64,000 nucleotides of DNA from JABURQ01 sp029243145 (GTDB lineage: Bacteria > Planctomycetota > Planctomycetia > Planctomycetales > Planctomycetaceae): positions 1-64,000 of the forward strand of contig CBFHYX010000019.1 in the NCBI GenBank assembly GCA_965660145.1, read 5' to 3'. The notes below the pieces were generated by a model. It did not search any database. It was given only the letters and a program-made list of their open reading frames with translations, and was not told the origin of the DNA. A program made the position numbers and the translations under genes. This document shows, piece after piece, positions 9,244-17,293 of the stretch; positions within the stretch are counted from its first letter, which is position 1; the number at the start of each line of letters is the position of its first letter.

Positions 9244-9275
9244 GCCGTGCTCGAATTTCGGGCGCGGCTTTTTTT
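9244..9275 (+). terminator. Rho-independent terminator after the Fe-S carrier gene
   Basis: GCCGTGCTC (9244-9252) pairs with GGGCGCGGC (9260-9268) across a 7-base loop, with two G-U pairs, and is followed directly by seven T (9269-9275). Confidence 0.88.
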
Positions 9276-9301
9276 ATGTCCTCATCAAAATCAAATGACG
9301 A

Positions 9302-9700
9302 ATGCTCACCGCTCTCAAATATCTCTGGGCCTTCCCCACAACGTCGCTGGGGTTGTTGTTAGTTCTGCCAAATTTGCTCACCGGTGGACGCAGCCAATGG
9401 GTGGAAGGTGTTCTCGAACTGCACGGCGGAATGGTCGGCTGGATTTTGACTCGTCTGGTCCCATTACCGGGTGGTGCATCGGCGATGACTTTGGGACATG
9501 TTGTGATTGGACGCAATCTCGATTGCCTCAATCGGACCCGCGCACATGAACGAGTCCATGTCAAACAAGTGGAACGCTGGGGAGCATTTTTTCTGCCGGC
9601 GTATTTGCTGTGTAGCTTATGGTTACTGATCCGAAGAAGGGATGCCTACCGGGATAATCCCTTTGAACGAGAAGCGTTCGGGATCGATCAGTCCTTCTAA
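9302..9700 (+). CDS. Small membrane protein with an HExxH motif
   Basis: A 132-residue conserved-looking protein that I know only as hypothetical. It has a hydrophobic N-terminus (ALKYLWAFPTTSLGLLLVL) and a second membrane segment FFLPAYLLCSLWLLI near residue 100. Between them lies RTRAHERVHVKQVERWG, which contains HERVH, an HExxH zinc-protease-like motif, close to the membrane. Its tail DAYRDNPFEREAF is polar. Whether it is a peptidase is unknown; the motif and the positioned membrane segments are what can be seen. It follows the terminator of the Fe-S carrier. Confidence 0.75.
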   Translation: MLTALKYLWAFPTTSLGLLLVLPNLLTGGRSQWVEGVLELHGGMVGWILTRLVPLPGGASAMTLGHVVIGRNLDCLNRTRAHERVHVKQVERWGAFFLPAYLLCSLWLLIRRRDAYRDNPFEREAFGIDQSF

Positions 9701-9787
9701 AATCGATAAACTCAAAACGCTCCCATTCAATTTTGCAGGAAGTCTGGAGTTTCTGGCCGAAGGAAACGGCCCCACTTCCGCTGAAAT

Positions 9788-12400
9788 TCACTCTTCATCC
9801 TTGTTTGTTTCTGAAGTATTATCATTTGGTCCAAGTTTAGATTCATCCTCGATGACGAATCGATCCTGAAACTTCAGATAGGCAAAGGAACCCGCCAAAA
9901 CCATGATACCAAGAACAATGAAGGCGACGATTCGATAAATCTGATCGAGCGTCGCAAGATCGACAAAAAACACTTTCCAAGCAACCACTGCAAACAAGCT
10001 CAGCCCCAGATAACGAGTGATTTTCAGATTCTTGCGGATCCCGACGAGGACCATCGTCAACGCATAAGCCGTCCAGAGAATCGTAATGCCGCCCGCTCTC
10101 AAACCGGGGATAAAGTGATTGAGAAACGTGTTGAGTTCCAGACTCGTCGAAAGGAACACGGAAATGATGGCCGAGATACCGAGGATTTTACCGAGCTTCT
10201 CTTCATCGTCGTTGCCTCCCAGAAGACTATAGGCAAAGAAGAGAAACGCGATGACGACGCCGAAGTCTAACAATCGCATACTGGCATCGAAAAATGAATA
10301 CGCCCCGTCATACATAAACTGATGCAGATCCCACGAAGGCATGTCCCAGGCGAGTAGTTTGAACAACACGGACGTCACACCGAGTCCCAGCAATATCAGT
10401 GACGTTTGACTTGAAGTGCGACGATAGTCCCATAAAAGTGCGCCGCAAGCCGCGATCCATAACCATGTCAGTGATGGCAGCCGGAACGGCGAGAACATGA
10501 ACCCGACCGTTGCATTGATCTCCAGATGGAGATAAATCAACAGGGTTCCCAAAACCGCCGCGAGAAAGACTCGCATCACACCATCACGAGGCAGAACTTC
10601 GGGAACATCATGTCCAGGAGACTCCAAGTTGTCTTCAGCAGGGTGTGAACTCAATAAATACCAAGCTCCCCCCAACGAGGCGATGGGGACGCCGAACGCG
10701 ACAAGACGTTCCAACATGCTCCAAAGATAGACGCTGAGAGAGAGGTCGGCATCAATTGTTCCCCTTCCGAAATGGTACGGCAAATCGAGAAACGCAAAAC
10801 GGCACATAACAATGGTGTACAACACATAGGATGACTGTCGCAGAAAACGGCTATCAATTTTGTCAGCCATCCACAACAACACCAATGCCTGAACCGCCCA
10901 ACTGACAGTGATCCATTCGGAACAGAGCAACAGCGGAAATGTGATGGCCAGAAACAGCGACGCCAAGCCGAGAAAACTGATCATCAATTCGCGGTCAAGA
11001 ACTTTTTTCGCCAGACAGTACCAAACATGCAGCGTGTAGAACGCTGAGAGCCCCAAAGTGACGGCGGCAATCCATTCGTGATCGAAACTACTATCGATCA
11101 GATTGTAACTGAATCCGTAGAAGATCCCGGTATTCAAGAAAAGCATGATGACATCAAGCAGGTTCGATTTGTGTCTCGTCCGTAAATTGAACAGAAAGAC
11201 CATCGTTGAATAGACGACGAAGTAGCCGATCAGGAAAGGCATCACTTCCCAGAAGTGAATGGCAGGATCGTAATTTCGCAGCGCATAGCCGACGAGACTG
11301 TAATTGCAGATGAGAGACAGGTAATGCAGTAACGGCCACTGTTTGTAACTGCACATCCATAACACACCAATCCCCAGAATGAGGAAATACCCGAACAACC
11401 CGATGTAAGTTGCCGACGCGGTGGAAATCATCAGCGGAGTACCATAACCACCCAGCACTCCCAACACGGCAACCAACTTGGCATCGAATCGGATTGAGAT
11501 CCCACCCGCGAGCACCGTGATCAGTCCCATCCAGGCGAAGGCGGCATTGGGTGTGACAAGCTCGTAAAAGTTCGTCGAAGCAAAGGCGGCAAAATAGAGC
11601 GTCGAGATACCCGTCCCCATCAAGCCATACCCGAGAAGCCGATACTTGCCAGTCGCTAAACGGACTCCACCGATTAAGACTCCCAATCCAGAAATCGTCG
11701 CCAAGGCCACTCGCGCTGCCGGGCTAATCAGGTCGTTCTCGATGGAGTAGTTCAAGAAGAATCCGACACCCACGACCAGCAACAAGACGCCCAAACGTAA
11801 CAGCCATTGACTGGCGATGGCAAATTCCATCGAGACGTTCGTTGGAGGATGTTCTTCGCCCACGATAATCCAATTCCAGATTCTTCTCAGCACATCGGCA
11901 GCGGCTTGCTCAAATTTACTCGGTTCATAAGACGCAGAATTCAATTCCAATCGAGAGATCGACTTCGGAATCGACTTAACTGGTTGCACTACACTGGGGC
12001 GCTGAGAGGGCAGAGAACCTGCCGAAGCAACCTCTACTTTCTTCTTGAATTCATCGATCTTGTCCTCACTTTCAAAGATGGGTTCCAACGGTTGTTGTTT
12101 CTCAAAAGGTTGTTTCTTTTTCATATTCAGTGAATCAAACACGTCGGCAAGCGAATCTGGTTTACTTCCTGACGAGCCTGTTGAGACAGAAACTGATGTG
12201 GAACCGACATCCTGCGTTCCAGATTCGTCATGAGTTCGAGTCGTCTCAAGCTCCTCATGCAAATACTTCAGTTTCTTCTGAGTGATCAAGTCGTTGGTCT
12301 GCCAATCGGAACGAAAGTCACTCAACGCTTTTTGGATCTGAATAATCAGAAGGAATGTGATCAGCACGATGACAAAACTGAGGAAGATCAGAAAATCCAT
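9788..12400 (-). CDS. DUF2339 multi-pass membrane protein
   Basis: About 870 residues. An N-terminal membrane segment (IFLSFVIVLITFLLIIQI) is followed by a polar Ser/Gln-rich region (about 35-170). From about residue 205 to 850 there are more than 20 hydrophobic segments, beginning ASQWLLRLGVLLLVVGVGFF. This dense all-helical membrane pattern and the opening SQWLLRLG fit DUF2339, a family of unknown function common in planctomycetes and other Gram-negatives. ATG 12400 is preceded by AGG at good spacing; a GTG three codons upstream is possible. It is divergent from the next gene. Confidence 0.87.
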   Translation of the reverse strand: MDFLIFLSFVIVLITFLLIIQIQKALSDFRSDWQTNDLITQKKLKYLHEELETTRTHDESGTQDVGSTSVSVSTGSSGSKPDSLADVFDSLNMKKKQPFEKQQPLEPIFESEDKIDEFKKKVEVASAGSLPSQRPSVVQPVKSIPKSISRLELNSASYEPSKFEQAAADVLRRIWNWIIVGEEHPPTNVSMEFAIASQWLLRLGVLLLVVGVGFFLNYSIENDLISPAARVALATISGLGVLIGGVRLATGKYRLLGYGLMGTGISTLYFAAFASTNFYELVTPNAAFAWMGLITVLAGGISIRFDAKLVAVLGVLGGYGTPLMISTASATYIGLFGYFLILGIGVLWMCSYKQWPLLHYLSLICNYSLVGYALRNYDPAIHFWEVMPFLIGYFVVYSTMVFLFNLRTRHKSNLLDVIMLFLNTGIFYGFSYNLIDSSFDHEWIAAVTLGLSAFYTLHVWYCLAKKVLDRELMISFLGLASLFLAITFPLLLCSEWITVSWAVQALVLLWMADKIDSRFLRQSSYVLYTIVMCRFAFLDLPYHFGRGTIDADLSLSVYLWSMLERLVAFGVPIASLGGAWYLLSSHPAEDNLESPGHDVPEVLPRDGVMRVFLAAVLGTLLIYLHLEINATVGFMFSPFRLPSLTWLWIAACGALLWDYRRTSSQTSLILLGLGVTSVLFKLLAWDMPSWDLHQFMYDGAYSFFDASMRLLDFGVVIAFLFFAYSLLGGNDDEEKLGKILGISAIISVFLSTSLELNTFLNHFIPGLRAGGITILWTAYALTMVLVGIRKNLKITRYLGLSLFAVVAWKVFFVDLATLDQIYRIVAFIVLGIMVLAGSFAYLKFQDRFVIEDESKLGPNDNTSETNKDEE

Positions 12401-12635
12401 TGTCGGCACGCCTACTGAAAGTGGGATAGAAGGTCTCTTTGATCAGGCGGCATTGAGGCAACTTTGTCACGCAGAAAGTTGGAGATTGTCTATGAATTTT
12501 CATTCAGAGAGACGTTGAGGTCGAATTGGGAATCTTAAAAAGCATATTTGAATGTAGAAATGGGAGGTGAAACACAAGTATGATACATGATTCGCTCAGA
12601 CACTTATCCCACTTCGTCTCGAATCGGAGAAACTT

Positions 12636-13421
12636 ATGAAAGCTCAGTCACTTTTCTGTTATCTCTCGGTCGTGTTGAGCATTTCATTGAATACCCTGTT
12701 GCATGCCAACAATAATTTGTTTCTGCCCGGTGATGCCTTCTTCCCGACCATTCTGACTCAAAAAGACATTAGTTCTCTTCAAGAAATGAAATCTGGAGAG
12801 AGACTCTTTAGCTATTCGTCTTTGGGTGGTTATGAGGGTGCGTTTTGCGGTTTTGCAGGATATCAAAACGCAATGATCCCTTCCGTTGATGAAGCATTTA
12901 CGGAGAACCTGACGATTATTTACAAGCATATTCGATCCTATCAGGATCGGGAACTTCGTGAGAGAATCGATGATGAAGGTGCTATCCAGTTGGAAGAAAC
13001 GAATGGCATTCATGTCCTGTTTTATCCCGCGGAATTTAAGTTCCCCAGAAACAAACTCGGTTTGCGATACAATGAACACTGGGTCGAGGAAGCAATGAAG
13101 TTCGGCCATAACCGTTCGGGGTTACGATTGTGTAGCTTGATTAACGATCCAGATGCGATTCAGCTTTCCTGGAGGGACGCACCTATCGTTTCTTCCTTTG
13201 ATGCTGAGCTTCCCGATGTCGAGTCAAAACCAACATCCTTGGTTGAAGAGCCTATTGTTTTGAAAGGGGATGTCAAAGCGATTGTCGTGGCAAGTTTTAC
13301 TCTGAAAGAAATATTTCGTGCGGAGCGAAAAGATTATTTGGAAATCTACATCGTTGATGCCAAGGAGATTTCGATGTGGGTTTTCGAGCAAAGCAAGTGG
13401 TCAAAGGAACCGATGGAGTGA
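12636..13421 (+). CDS. Hypothetical secreted protein
   Basis: A 261-residue protein that I do not recognise. The first 24 residues (YLSVVLSISLNTLLHA) form a likely signal peptide. The mature part is soluble with no repeats and no clear metal or nucleophile motif. Two segments look folded: GAFCGFAGYQNAMIPSVDEA near 70 and the beta-rich C-terminus IVLKGDVKAIVVASFTLKEI. It lies at the edge of the gene-free stretch that follows. Confidence 0.65.
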   Translation: MKAQSLFCYLSVVLSISLNTLLHANNNLFLPGDAFFPTILTQKDISSLQEMKSGERLFSYSSLGGYEGAFCGFAGYQNAMIPSVDEAFTENLTIIYKHIRSYQDRELRERIDDEGAIQLEETNGIHVLFYPAEFKFPRNKLGLRYNEHWVEEAMKFGHNRSGLRLCSLINDPDAIQLSWRDAPIVSSFDAELPDVESKPTSLVEEPIVLKGDVKAIVVASFTLKEIFRAERKDYLEIYIVDAKEISMWVFEQSKWSKEPME

Positions 13422-13514
13422 CGAATTCACAGGAGGTCATTGTCTAGACTGACGTTCGACAAACGCACAGAGTCGCCCTTCATTCCCGAACACTCAACAG
13501 CCGTTTCAAGAGTT

Positions 13515-13555
13515 CAAGATTCGGTGAATGGGGGACACACCTCGACCGAATCTTG
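13515..13555. repeat. Inverted repeat followed by CGAATCTTG tandem units
   Basis: CAAGATTCGG (13515-13524) and CCGAATCTTG (13546-13555) are perfect 10-base arms around a 21-base spacer. Variants of CGAATCTTG recur three more times up to about 13602, which gives a loose tandem array. Confidence 0.7.
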
Positions 13556-13775
13556 ACCAAATCTTGCCCCAAATGTTGCCGAATCTTGATTCCGAATCTT
13601 CCATACCCTTGAGCGAGTTGTTGGCTCTACTCGGTTTGCGCGGATCGCTTCGTTTTGGTGAGATGCCGTTTTTTTTGGGGACGCATTTTCCACGTCACGC
13701 GATATCGCCTCCTTTCTCACGTTGCAGCACTCGTCATTCGTAAACACGCGATTCGTTTTTTGAGCCGCCAATGCG

Positions 13776-13806
13776 CATGCTCACCCCGCGTTGCGGTGAG
13801 AGCATG
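13776..13806. repeat. Imperfect palindrome, REP-like
   Basis: CATGCTCACC (13776-13785) pairs with GGTGAGAGCATG (13795-13806), two bases unpaired, across CCGCGTTGC. The GC-rich loop and bulged stem are of REP type. Confidence 0.6.
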
Positions 13807-13969
13807 GCACCCAACCCTCATAAGCCGGTTGTCATGACGTTCAAATTGCCAAAGATCGAATCACCGTCAGGCGAACCACGAACGCTAACTCTGGTAGCAA
13901 ACATTTGGCAAGACGACTTTTGAGCGATAAATATTTTTATGCAAAAACCGCCGAGACGCGAAGCCGTAG

Positions 13970-14005
13970 GTCGGGTTAGTCGAGCAAAGCGAGTCGTAAC
14001 CCGAC
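13970..14005. repeat. Inverted repeat GTCGGGTTA...TAACCCGAC
   Basis: Perfect 9-base arms at 13970-13978 and 13997-14005 with an 18-base spacer. No other copy is seen in this window. Confidence 0.65.
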
Positions 14006-14099
14006 AACTCAGTTTGTTGTTCATTTGCTTGTGTCAACAATTGAACCTTTCAACCAAAACGGAAAATCGGAAGATGGCGAATAGGTAGACGCGTTGCGT

Positions 14100-14120
14100 G
14101 AGTCATGCTCCACATGACTC
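14100..14120. repeat. Hairpin GAGTCATG-CTCCA-CATGACTC
   Basis: Perfect 8-base stem with a 5-base loop. It follows a tRNA-Leu-like D-arm string (GCGAATAGGTAGACGC at 14077-14092), but no acceptor stem or T-arm at tRNA spacing is present, so I do not call a tRNA. Confidence 0.5.
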
Positions 14121-14455
14121 TCTGTGGAAAACTCAGTCACAAAAAGTACCCAAGGAGCCGCATCATTTTTGACCACGAATGACTCGAATCAAACGAATGG
14201 GGATTCCTAGTACAATGTTGCAAAAACGGGGTGGCGGCGAGCGCTCCGTGAAACAGAAGCCCCCGGAGATTATTCGTTAAGAATTTCACCTCGGATCTCG
14301 CTGATGTCGCAGATAATAATGAATGACTGTGTTGCCGTAGACCAATACTGAAGTGTGGCTGGGGCTCTCAGAAGTTTGAATAGAATGCTGAACTCTGAAT
14401 ACCCATGCAGCCTTTGCATTTTGGAACGCAAGCATAGCCCCAGTGATAGAATATG

Positions 14456-14484
14456 ACTCACGCAGAGGCGCGGCGGCGCAGAAG
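14456..14484. repeat. Half copy of the CACGCAG/CTGCGTG repeat
   Basis: ACTCACGCAG followed by AGGCGCGGCGGCGCAGAAG matches the left half of the elements at 24470-24550 and 25035-25108. The right half is missing. No GxxExxY gene accompanies it. Confidence 0.7.
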
Positions 14485-14516
14485 AATAACAACTAACTCA
14501 CACGCGCCTGGGTAGT

Positions 14517-14537
14517 CCCGTTTGCTCGTCAAACGGG
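14517..14537. repeat. Hairpin CCCGTTTG-CTCGT-CAAACGGG
   Basis: Perfect 8-base stem with a 5-base loop. It lies downstream of the groEL terminator and has no T-run. Confidence 0.6.
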
Positions 14538-14582
14538 GTAACGAAGTCGCAAGAGTCCAACAGCAGATTGCGTCCGCGCAAC

Positions 14583-14617
14583 AAAAAAGCCCCGCAGAGT
14601 AAAACTCTACGAGGCTT
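14583..14617 (-). terminator. Rho-independent terminator of groESL
   Basis: Read on the minus strand, a 14-base stem (arms at 14604-14617 and 14587-14600, two wobble pairs) with a 3-base loop is followed by a run of T. It lies 31 bases beyond the groEL stop. Confidence 0.82.
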
Positions 14618-14647
14618 GAAGTTCATATTCCAATCAGCGATTCAGAC

Positions 14648-16261
14648 CTAGTAGAGGTCTTCGTCGTGACTGTGCTTCTTGCCTTTCTCGGGCTTGTCGG
14701 CAATCAAGGCATCGCTGGTGAGCAGCAATGTTGAAACCGAAGCCGAGTTTTGCAAAGCAGAACGGGTCACTTTGGTCGGGTCGATAATCCCGGCTTTGAC
14801 CATATCTTCGTACTTGCCATTGGCGGCGTTGTAGCCTTGGTTTCCATCAAGTTCGGAAACCTTTTCACAAACCACGCTACCGTCGATACCGGCGTTATCA
14901 GAGATCTGTGTCAAAGGAGCTTTACAGGCACGCAGAATGATGTCGTAGCCGACCTTCTGTTCGTGCGAAAGACCTTTGGAACTGACAGATTTGGAAGCCC
15001 GTAACAAGGCGACTCCACCACCTGGAAGAATTCCTTCTTCGACGGCAGCACGCGTTGCGTATAGTGCGTCTTCGACGCGAGCTTTCTTCTCTTTCATTTC
15101 CGATTCAGTGGCGGCACCCACATTCACTTGAGCCACTCCACCTGACAACTTGGCGATTCGCTCTTCGAGCTTTTCGCGGTCGTAGTCGCTGGTTGAGTTT
15201 TCGAGTTCACGTCGAATTTGATCGATGCGTGCTTTAAGATCGGCTGTCTTACCGCCACCTTCGATGATGGTGGTGTTGTCTTTGTCGATGACAATTTTCT
15301 TGGCAACACCAAGATCAGACAGTTGCAGGTTTTCGAGTTGAATACCAAGGTCTTCGAAGATCGCAGTTCCGCCAACCATGGTGGCAATATCTTGCATCAT
15401 GGCTTTACGACGATCGCCGTAACCGGGAGATTTCACAGCAGCGATTTTGAAAGTTCCGCGGAGCTTATTGATCACGAGAGTTGAGAGGGCTTCCCCTTCG
15501 ACATCTTCGGCGATGATCAATAACGGTTTGCCAGCGTTCACAACTTTCTCGAGGATCGGCACCAGGTCTTTGACGTTGGTGACTTTCTTCTCGTGAATCA
15601 GAACAAACGCATCTTCCATCAGGCATTCCATCGACTGTGGATCAGTCACGAAATACGGTGACAGATATCCTTTGTCGAACTGCATCCCTTCGACCACTTC
15701 GAAGTCGGTGTGGAGGCTTTTGCCTTCTTCAACGGTGATAACGCCGTCTTTACCAACTTTATCCATTGCTTCCGCGAGGATTCCACCAATTTCGCCATCA
15801 CCGTTAGCAGCCACGGTTCCGACCTGAGAAATGGCTTTCTTTGTTTTGCATGGAATTGCCATGCTGTGCAGTTCGGCCGTAAGGTCGGAGACTGCTCGGT
15901 CCATCCCCTGTTTCATTTCGATGGGACTGACACCGGCAACAACGGCTTTCAAACCTTCGTTGTAGATGGCTTCTGCCATGATAGTGGCAGTGGTTGTTCC
16001 GTCACCGGCAATGTCTGAAGTTTTGCTGGCCACTTCTTTGACCATTCGAGCGCCCATGTCTTCGAACTTGTCAGGCAGTTCGATCTCACGAGCCACAGTC
16101 ACGCCGTCTTTGGTGACGGTTGGTGAACCAAAACTTTTTTCCAGAATGACGTTGCGACCGCGGGGGCCGAGGGTCACTTTGACCGCACGAGCAAGTTTGC
16201 TCACTCCGCGTCGCATGGCTTCTTGGGCTTCCTGATCGAAGGCAATCATCTTCGCACCCAT
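14648..16261 (-). CDS. groL: Chaperonin GroEL (60 kDa, Hsp60)
   Basis: A 537-residue group I chaperonin subunit that would form the double-ring folding chamber with GroES. Classical blocks are present: LGPRGRNVILEKSFGSPTV near residue 32, GDGTTTATIMAEAI near 87 (ATP site) and GGVAQVNVGAATESEMKEKK near 405. The C-terminus ends KGKKHSHDEDLY instead of the usual GGM repeats, which suggests one of several paralogues, as is common in planctomycetes. The stop codon is TAG, showing that TAG is used as a normal terminator in this genome. It is the second gene of a groES-groEL operon. Confidence 0.97.
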   Translation of the reverse strand: MGAKMIAFDQEAQEAMRRGVSKLARAVKVTLGPRGRNVILEKSFGSPTVTKDGVTVAREIELPDKFEDMGARMVKEVASKTSDIAGDGTTTATIMAEAIYNEGLKAVVAGVSPIEMKQGMDRAVSDLTAELHSMAIPCKTKKAISQVGTVAANGDGEIGGILAEAMDKVGKDGVITVEEGKSLHTDFEVVEGMQFDKGYLSPYFVTDPQSMECLMEDAFVLIHEKKVTNVKDLVPILEKVVNAGKPLLIIAEDVEGEALSTLVINKLRGTFKIAAVKSPGYGDRRKAMMQDIATMVGGTAIFEDLGIQLENLQLSDLGVAKKIVIDKDNTTIIEGGGKTADLKARIDQIRRELENSTSDYDREKLEERIAKLSGGVAQVNVGAATESEMKEKKARVEDALYATRAAVEEGILPGGGVALLRASKSVSSKGLSHEQKVGYDIILRACKAPLTQISDNAGIDGSVVCEKVSELDGNQGYNAANGKYEDMVKAGIIDPTKVTRSALQNSASVSTLLLTSDALIADKPEKGKKHSHDEDLY

Positions 16262-16320
16262 GGTGTCGTTCTCCTGTTCGCTTTCGCGATCTATTGAAAG
16301 ATAGTTGTTGTCTGAAAATG

Positions 16321-16345
16321 TGACGGTGAACGAAATCCACCGTCA
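16321..16345 (-). other. Intercistronic hairpin between groES and groEL
   Basis: TGACGGTG (16321-16328) and CACCGTCA (16338-16345) are perfect arms around a 9-base loop, in the 97-base gap between the two chaperonin genes. There is no following T-run, so RNA processing or partial attenuation is more likely than termination. Confidence 0.5.
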
Positions 16346-16358
16346 TGGTATTTAGAGG

Positions 16359-16673
16359 TTATGAGCAGATCGCCAAGATGTCGCTTTCACGAAGCAGCAG
16401 ATAATCATTATCGCCGACCTTCATCTCTTCGCCCGCATAAGACGAGAAGATCACTTCGTCGCCAGCTTTGACGGTCAAGGCGATGCGATTCCCTTTGCTC
16501 GTCACGGGGCCATCACCGACGGCAATCACGGTTCCGCGTTGCGGTTTATCTTGTGAGCTGTCAGGAAGAACGATGCCTCCTGCGGTGGTCGCTTCGGCTT
16601 CGGCACGTTGCAAAACAACACGGTCGCCGAGAGGGACCAGTTGTGGACCGGATTTGGACTTCTTCTTAGCCAT
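16359..16673 (-). CDS. groS: Co-chaperonin GroES
   Basis: A 104-residue Hsp10 protein, the lid of the GroEL chamber. The family core is clear: LVPLGDRVVLQRAEAEATTAG near the N-terminus, with the GGIVLPDSSQDKPQ mobile-loop region, then GDEVIFSSYAGEEMKVGDND and LLRESDILAI at the end. It carries a short Lys-rich leader (MAKKKSKSG). AGGAG precedes the ATG by about 9 bases. It is first in the operon; no CIRCE element is visible upstream, but a different inverted repeat is. Confidence 0.96.
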   Translation of the reverse strand: MAKKKSKSGPQLVPLGDRVVLQRAEAEATTAGGIVLPDSSQDKPQRGTVIAVGDGPVTSKGNRIALTVKAGDEVIFSSYAGEEMKVGDNDYLLLRESDILAICS

Positions 16674-16705
16674 TCGGATGTACTCCTGAGTCGCTGGTTC
16701 TATGA

Positions 16706-17014
16706 ATGATAATGCGACGCTTCTGCGTCAGCCTGTCAGTTTTGCTATTCGGCACGTTGCCCGGTCTTCCCGCGCAACGTGCGGTAATATGTGACTATGC
16801 GAACTGCGTACCAAAGGATCCAAGAATCGTAAGTCGTATAATATTCGTTACTTATCAATATCGACAGGTTCCCGAACCTGCCACAAACACCTGTGCCGCA
16901 ATGGGACTGGTGACCAACCCGCTGCCAATGTGGCAGAAACAGCAAATTTCTCGCTCTGTCAGAAACGGGGCGCTGCAAGTCTGGCATCTGGAAGATGCGA
17001 TTGAAGAGCAGTGA
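16706..17014 (+). CDS. Doubtful short ORF
   Basis: A 102-codon frame starting ATG at 16706 in the otherwise empty 16674-17065 interval. The N-terminus (CVSLSVLLFGTLPGLPA) is hydrophobic, but there is no Shine-Dalgarno, the frame covers the groES-side inverted repeat, and I recognise nothing in it. Listed for completeness only; most likely not a gene. Confidence 0.15.
   Translation: MIMRRFCVSLSVLLFGTLPGLPAQRAVICDYANCVPKDPRIVSRIIFVTYQYRQVPEPATNTCAAMGLVTNPLPMWQKQQISRSVRNGALQVWHLEDAIEEQ
16752..16782. promoter_or_regulatory. Inverted repeat upstream of groES, possible operator
   Basis: GCACGTTGC (16752-16760) and GCAACGTGC (16774-16782) are perfect 9-base arms with a 13-base spacer, starting 79 bases before the groES start. 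CIRCE would be TTAGCACTC-N9-GAGTGCTAA, so this is not a canonical HrcA site. Role as an operator is inference from position and symmetry. Confidence 0.4.
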
Positions 17015-17065
17015 CAATCTAAACTCTTCCACAGAGCAGATTATTGGAGACGGCTCACTCAGGCA

Positions 17066-17281
17066 ATGAGTAGAATGGAAACCATGGGAAATCTGACACT
17101 AATTTTGATCATCCTCTGTGTCTTTGCCCTTCTCTTTGAGAGCATTCCTGACATCCTTACGAAATTCGGTGAATGGTTTGCTTCTGAAAAGACGCCTCTC
17201 TGGATTCACACCGCCTACATCCTGATTCTGATTTTACTTCCACTGACCATTTTCGCTGTCATTACTTATATCAAATCGTGA
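17066..17281 (+). CDS. Small two-helix membrane protein
   Basis: A 71-residue hypothetical protein with two membrane segments, LTLILIILCVFALLFESI (about 10-28) and TAYILILILLPLTIFAVI (about 48-66). Between them is a polar linker with a Trp (EWFASEKTPLW). The start could be ATG 17066 or ATG 17081. It ends 12 bases before the alpha/beta hydrolase gene, so the two are probably cotranscribed. Function unknown. Confidence 0.5.
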   Translation: MSRMETMGNLTLILIILCVFALLFESIPDILTKFGEWFASEKTPLWIHTAYILILILLPLTIFAVITYIKS

Positions 17282-17293
17282 TAACTTGGCGAC

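Larger units (their letters stand above)
13422..14582. other. Gene-free, repeat-rich interval
   Basis: Nearly 1.2 kb between a hypothetical gene and the groEL terminator. Open frames here are short and lack start signals or protein character. Instead it holds at least five separate hairpin or palindrome units (13515-13555, 13776-13806, 13970-14005, 14100-14120, 14517-14537) and a half copy of the repeat that brackets the GxxExxY gene. It looks like an accumulation site for small mobile repeats or decayed sequence. Confidence 0.7.

Noticed and set aside
14068..14195. tRNA-Leu-like D-arm (GCGAATAGGTAGACGC) with a downstream GACTCGAATC resembling a T-arm
   Set aside because: The spacing is about 100 bases, no 7-bp acceptor stem or anticodon stem forms at standard positions, and a hairpin sits where the anticodon arm should be. 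Not a tRNA.
16706..17014. 102-codon ORF upstream of the small membrane gene
   Set aside because: No ribosome site, it covers an inverted repeat and has no protein character; kept only as a low-confidence entry.
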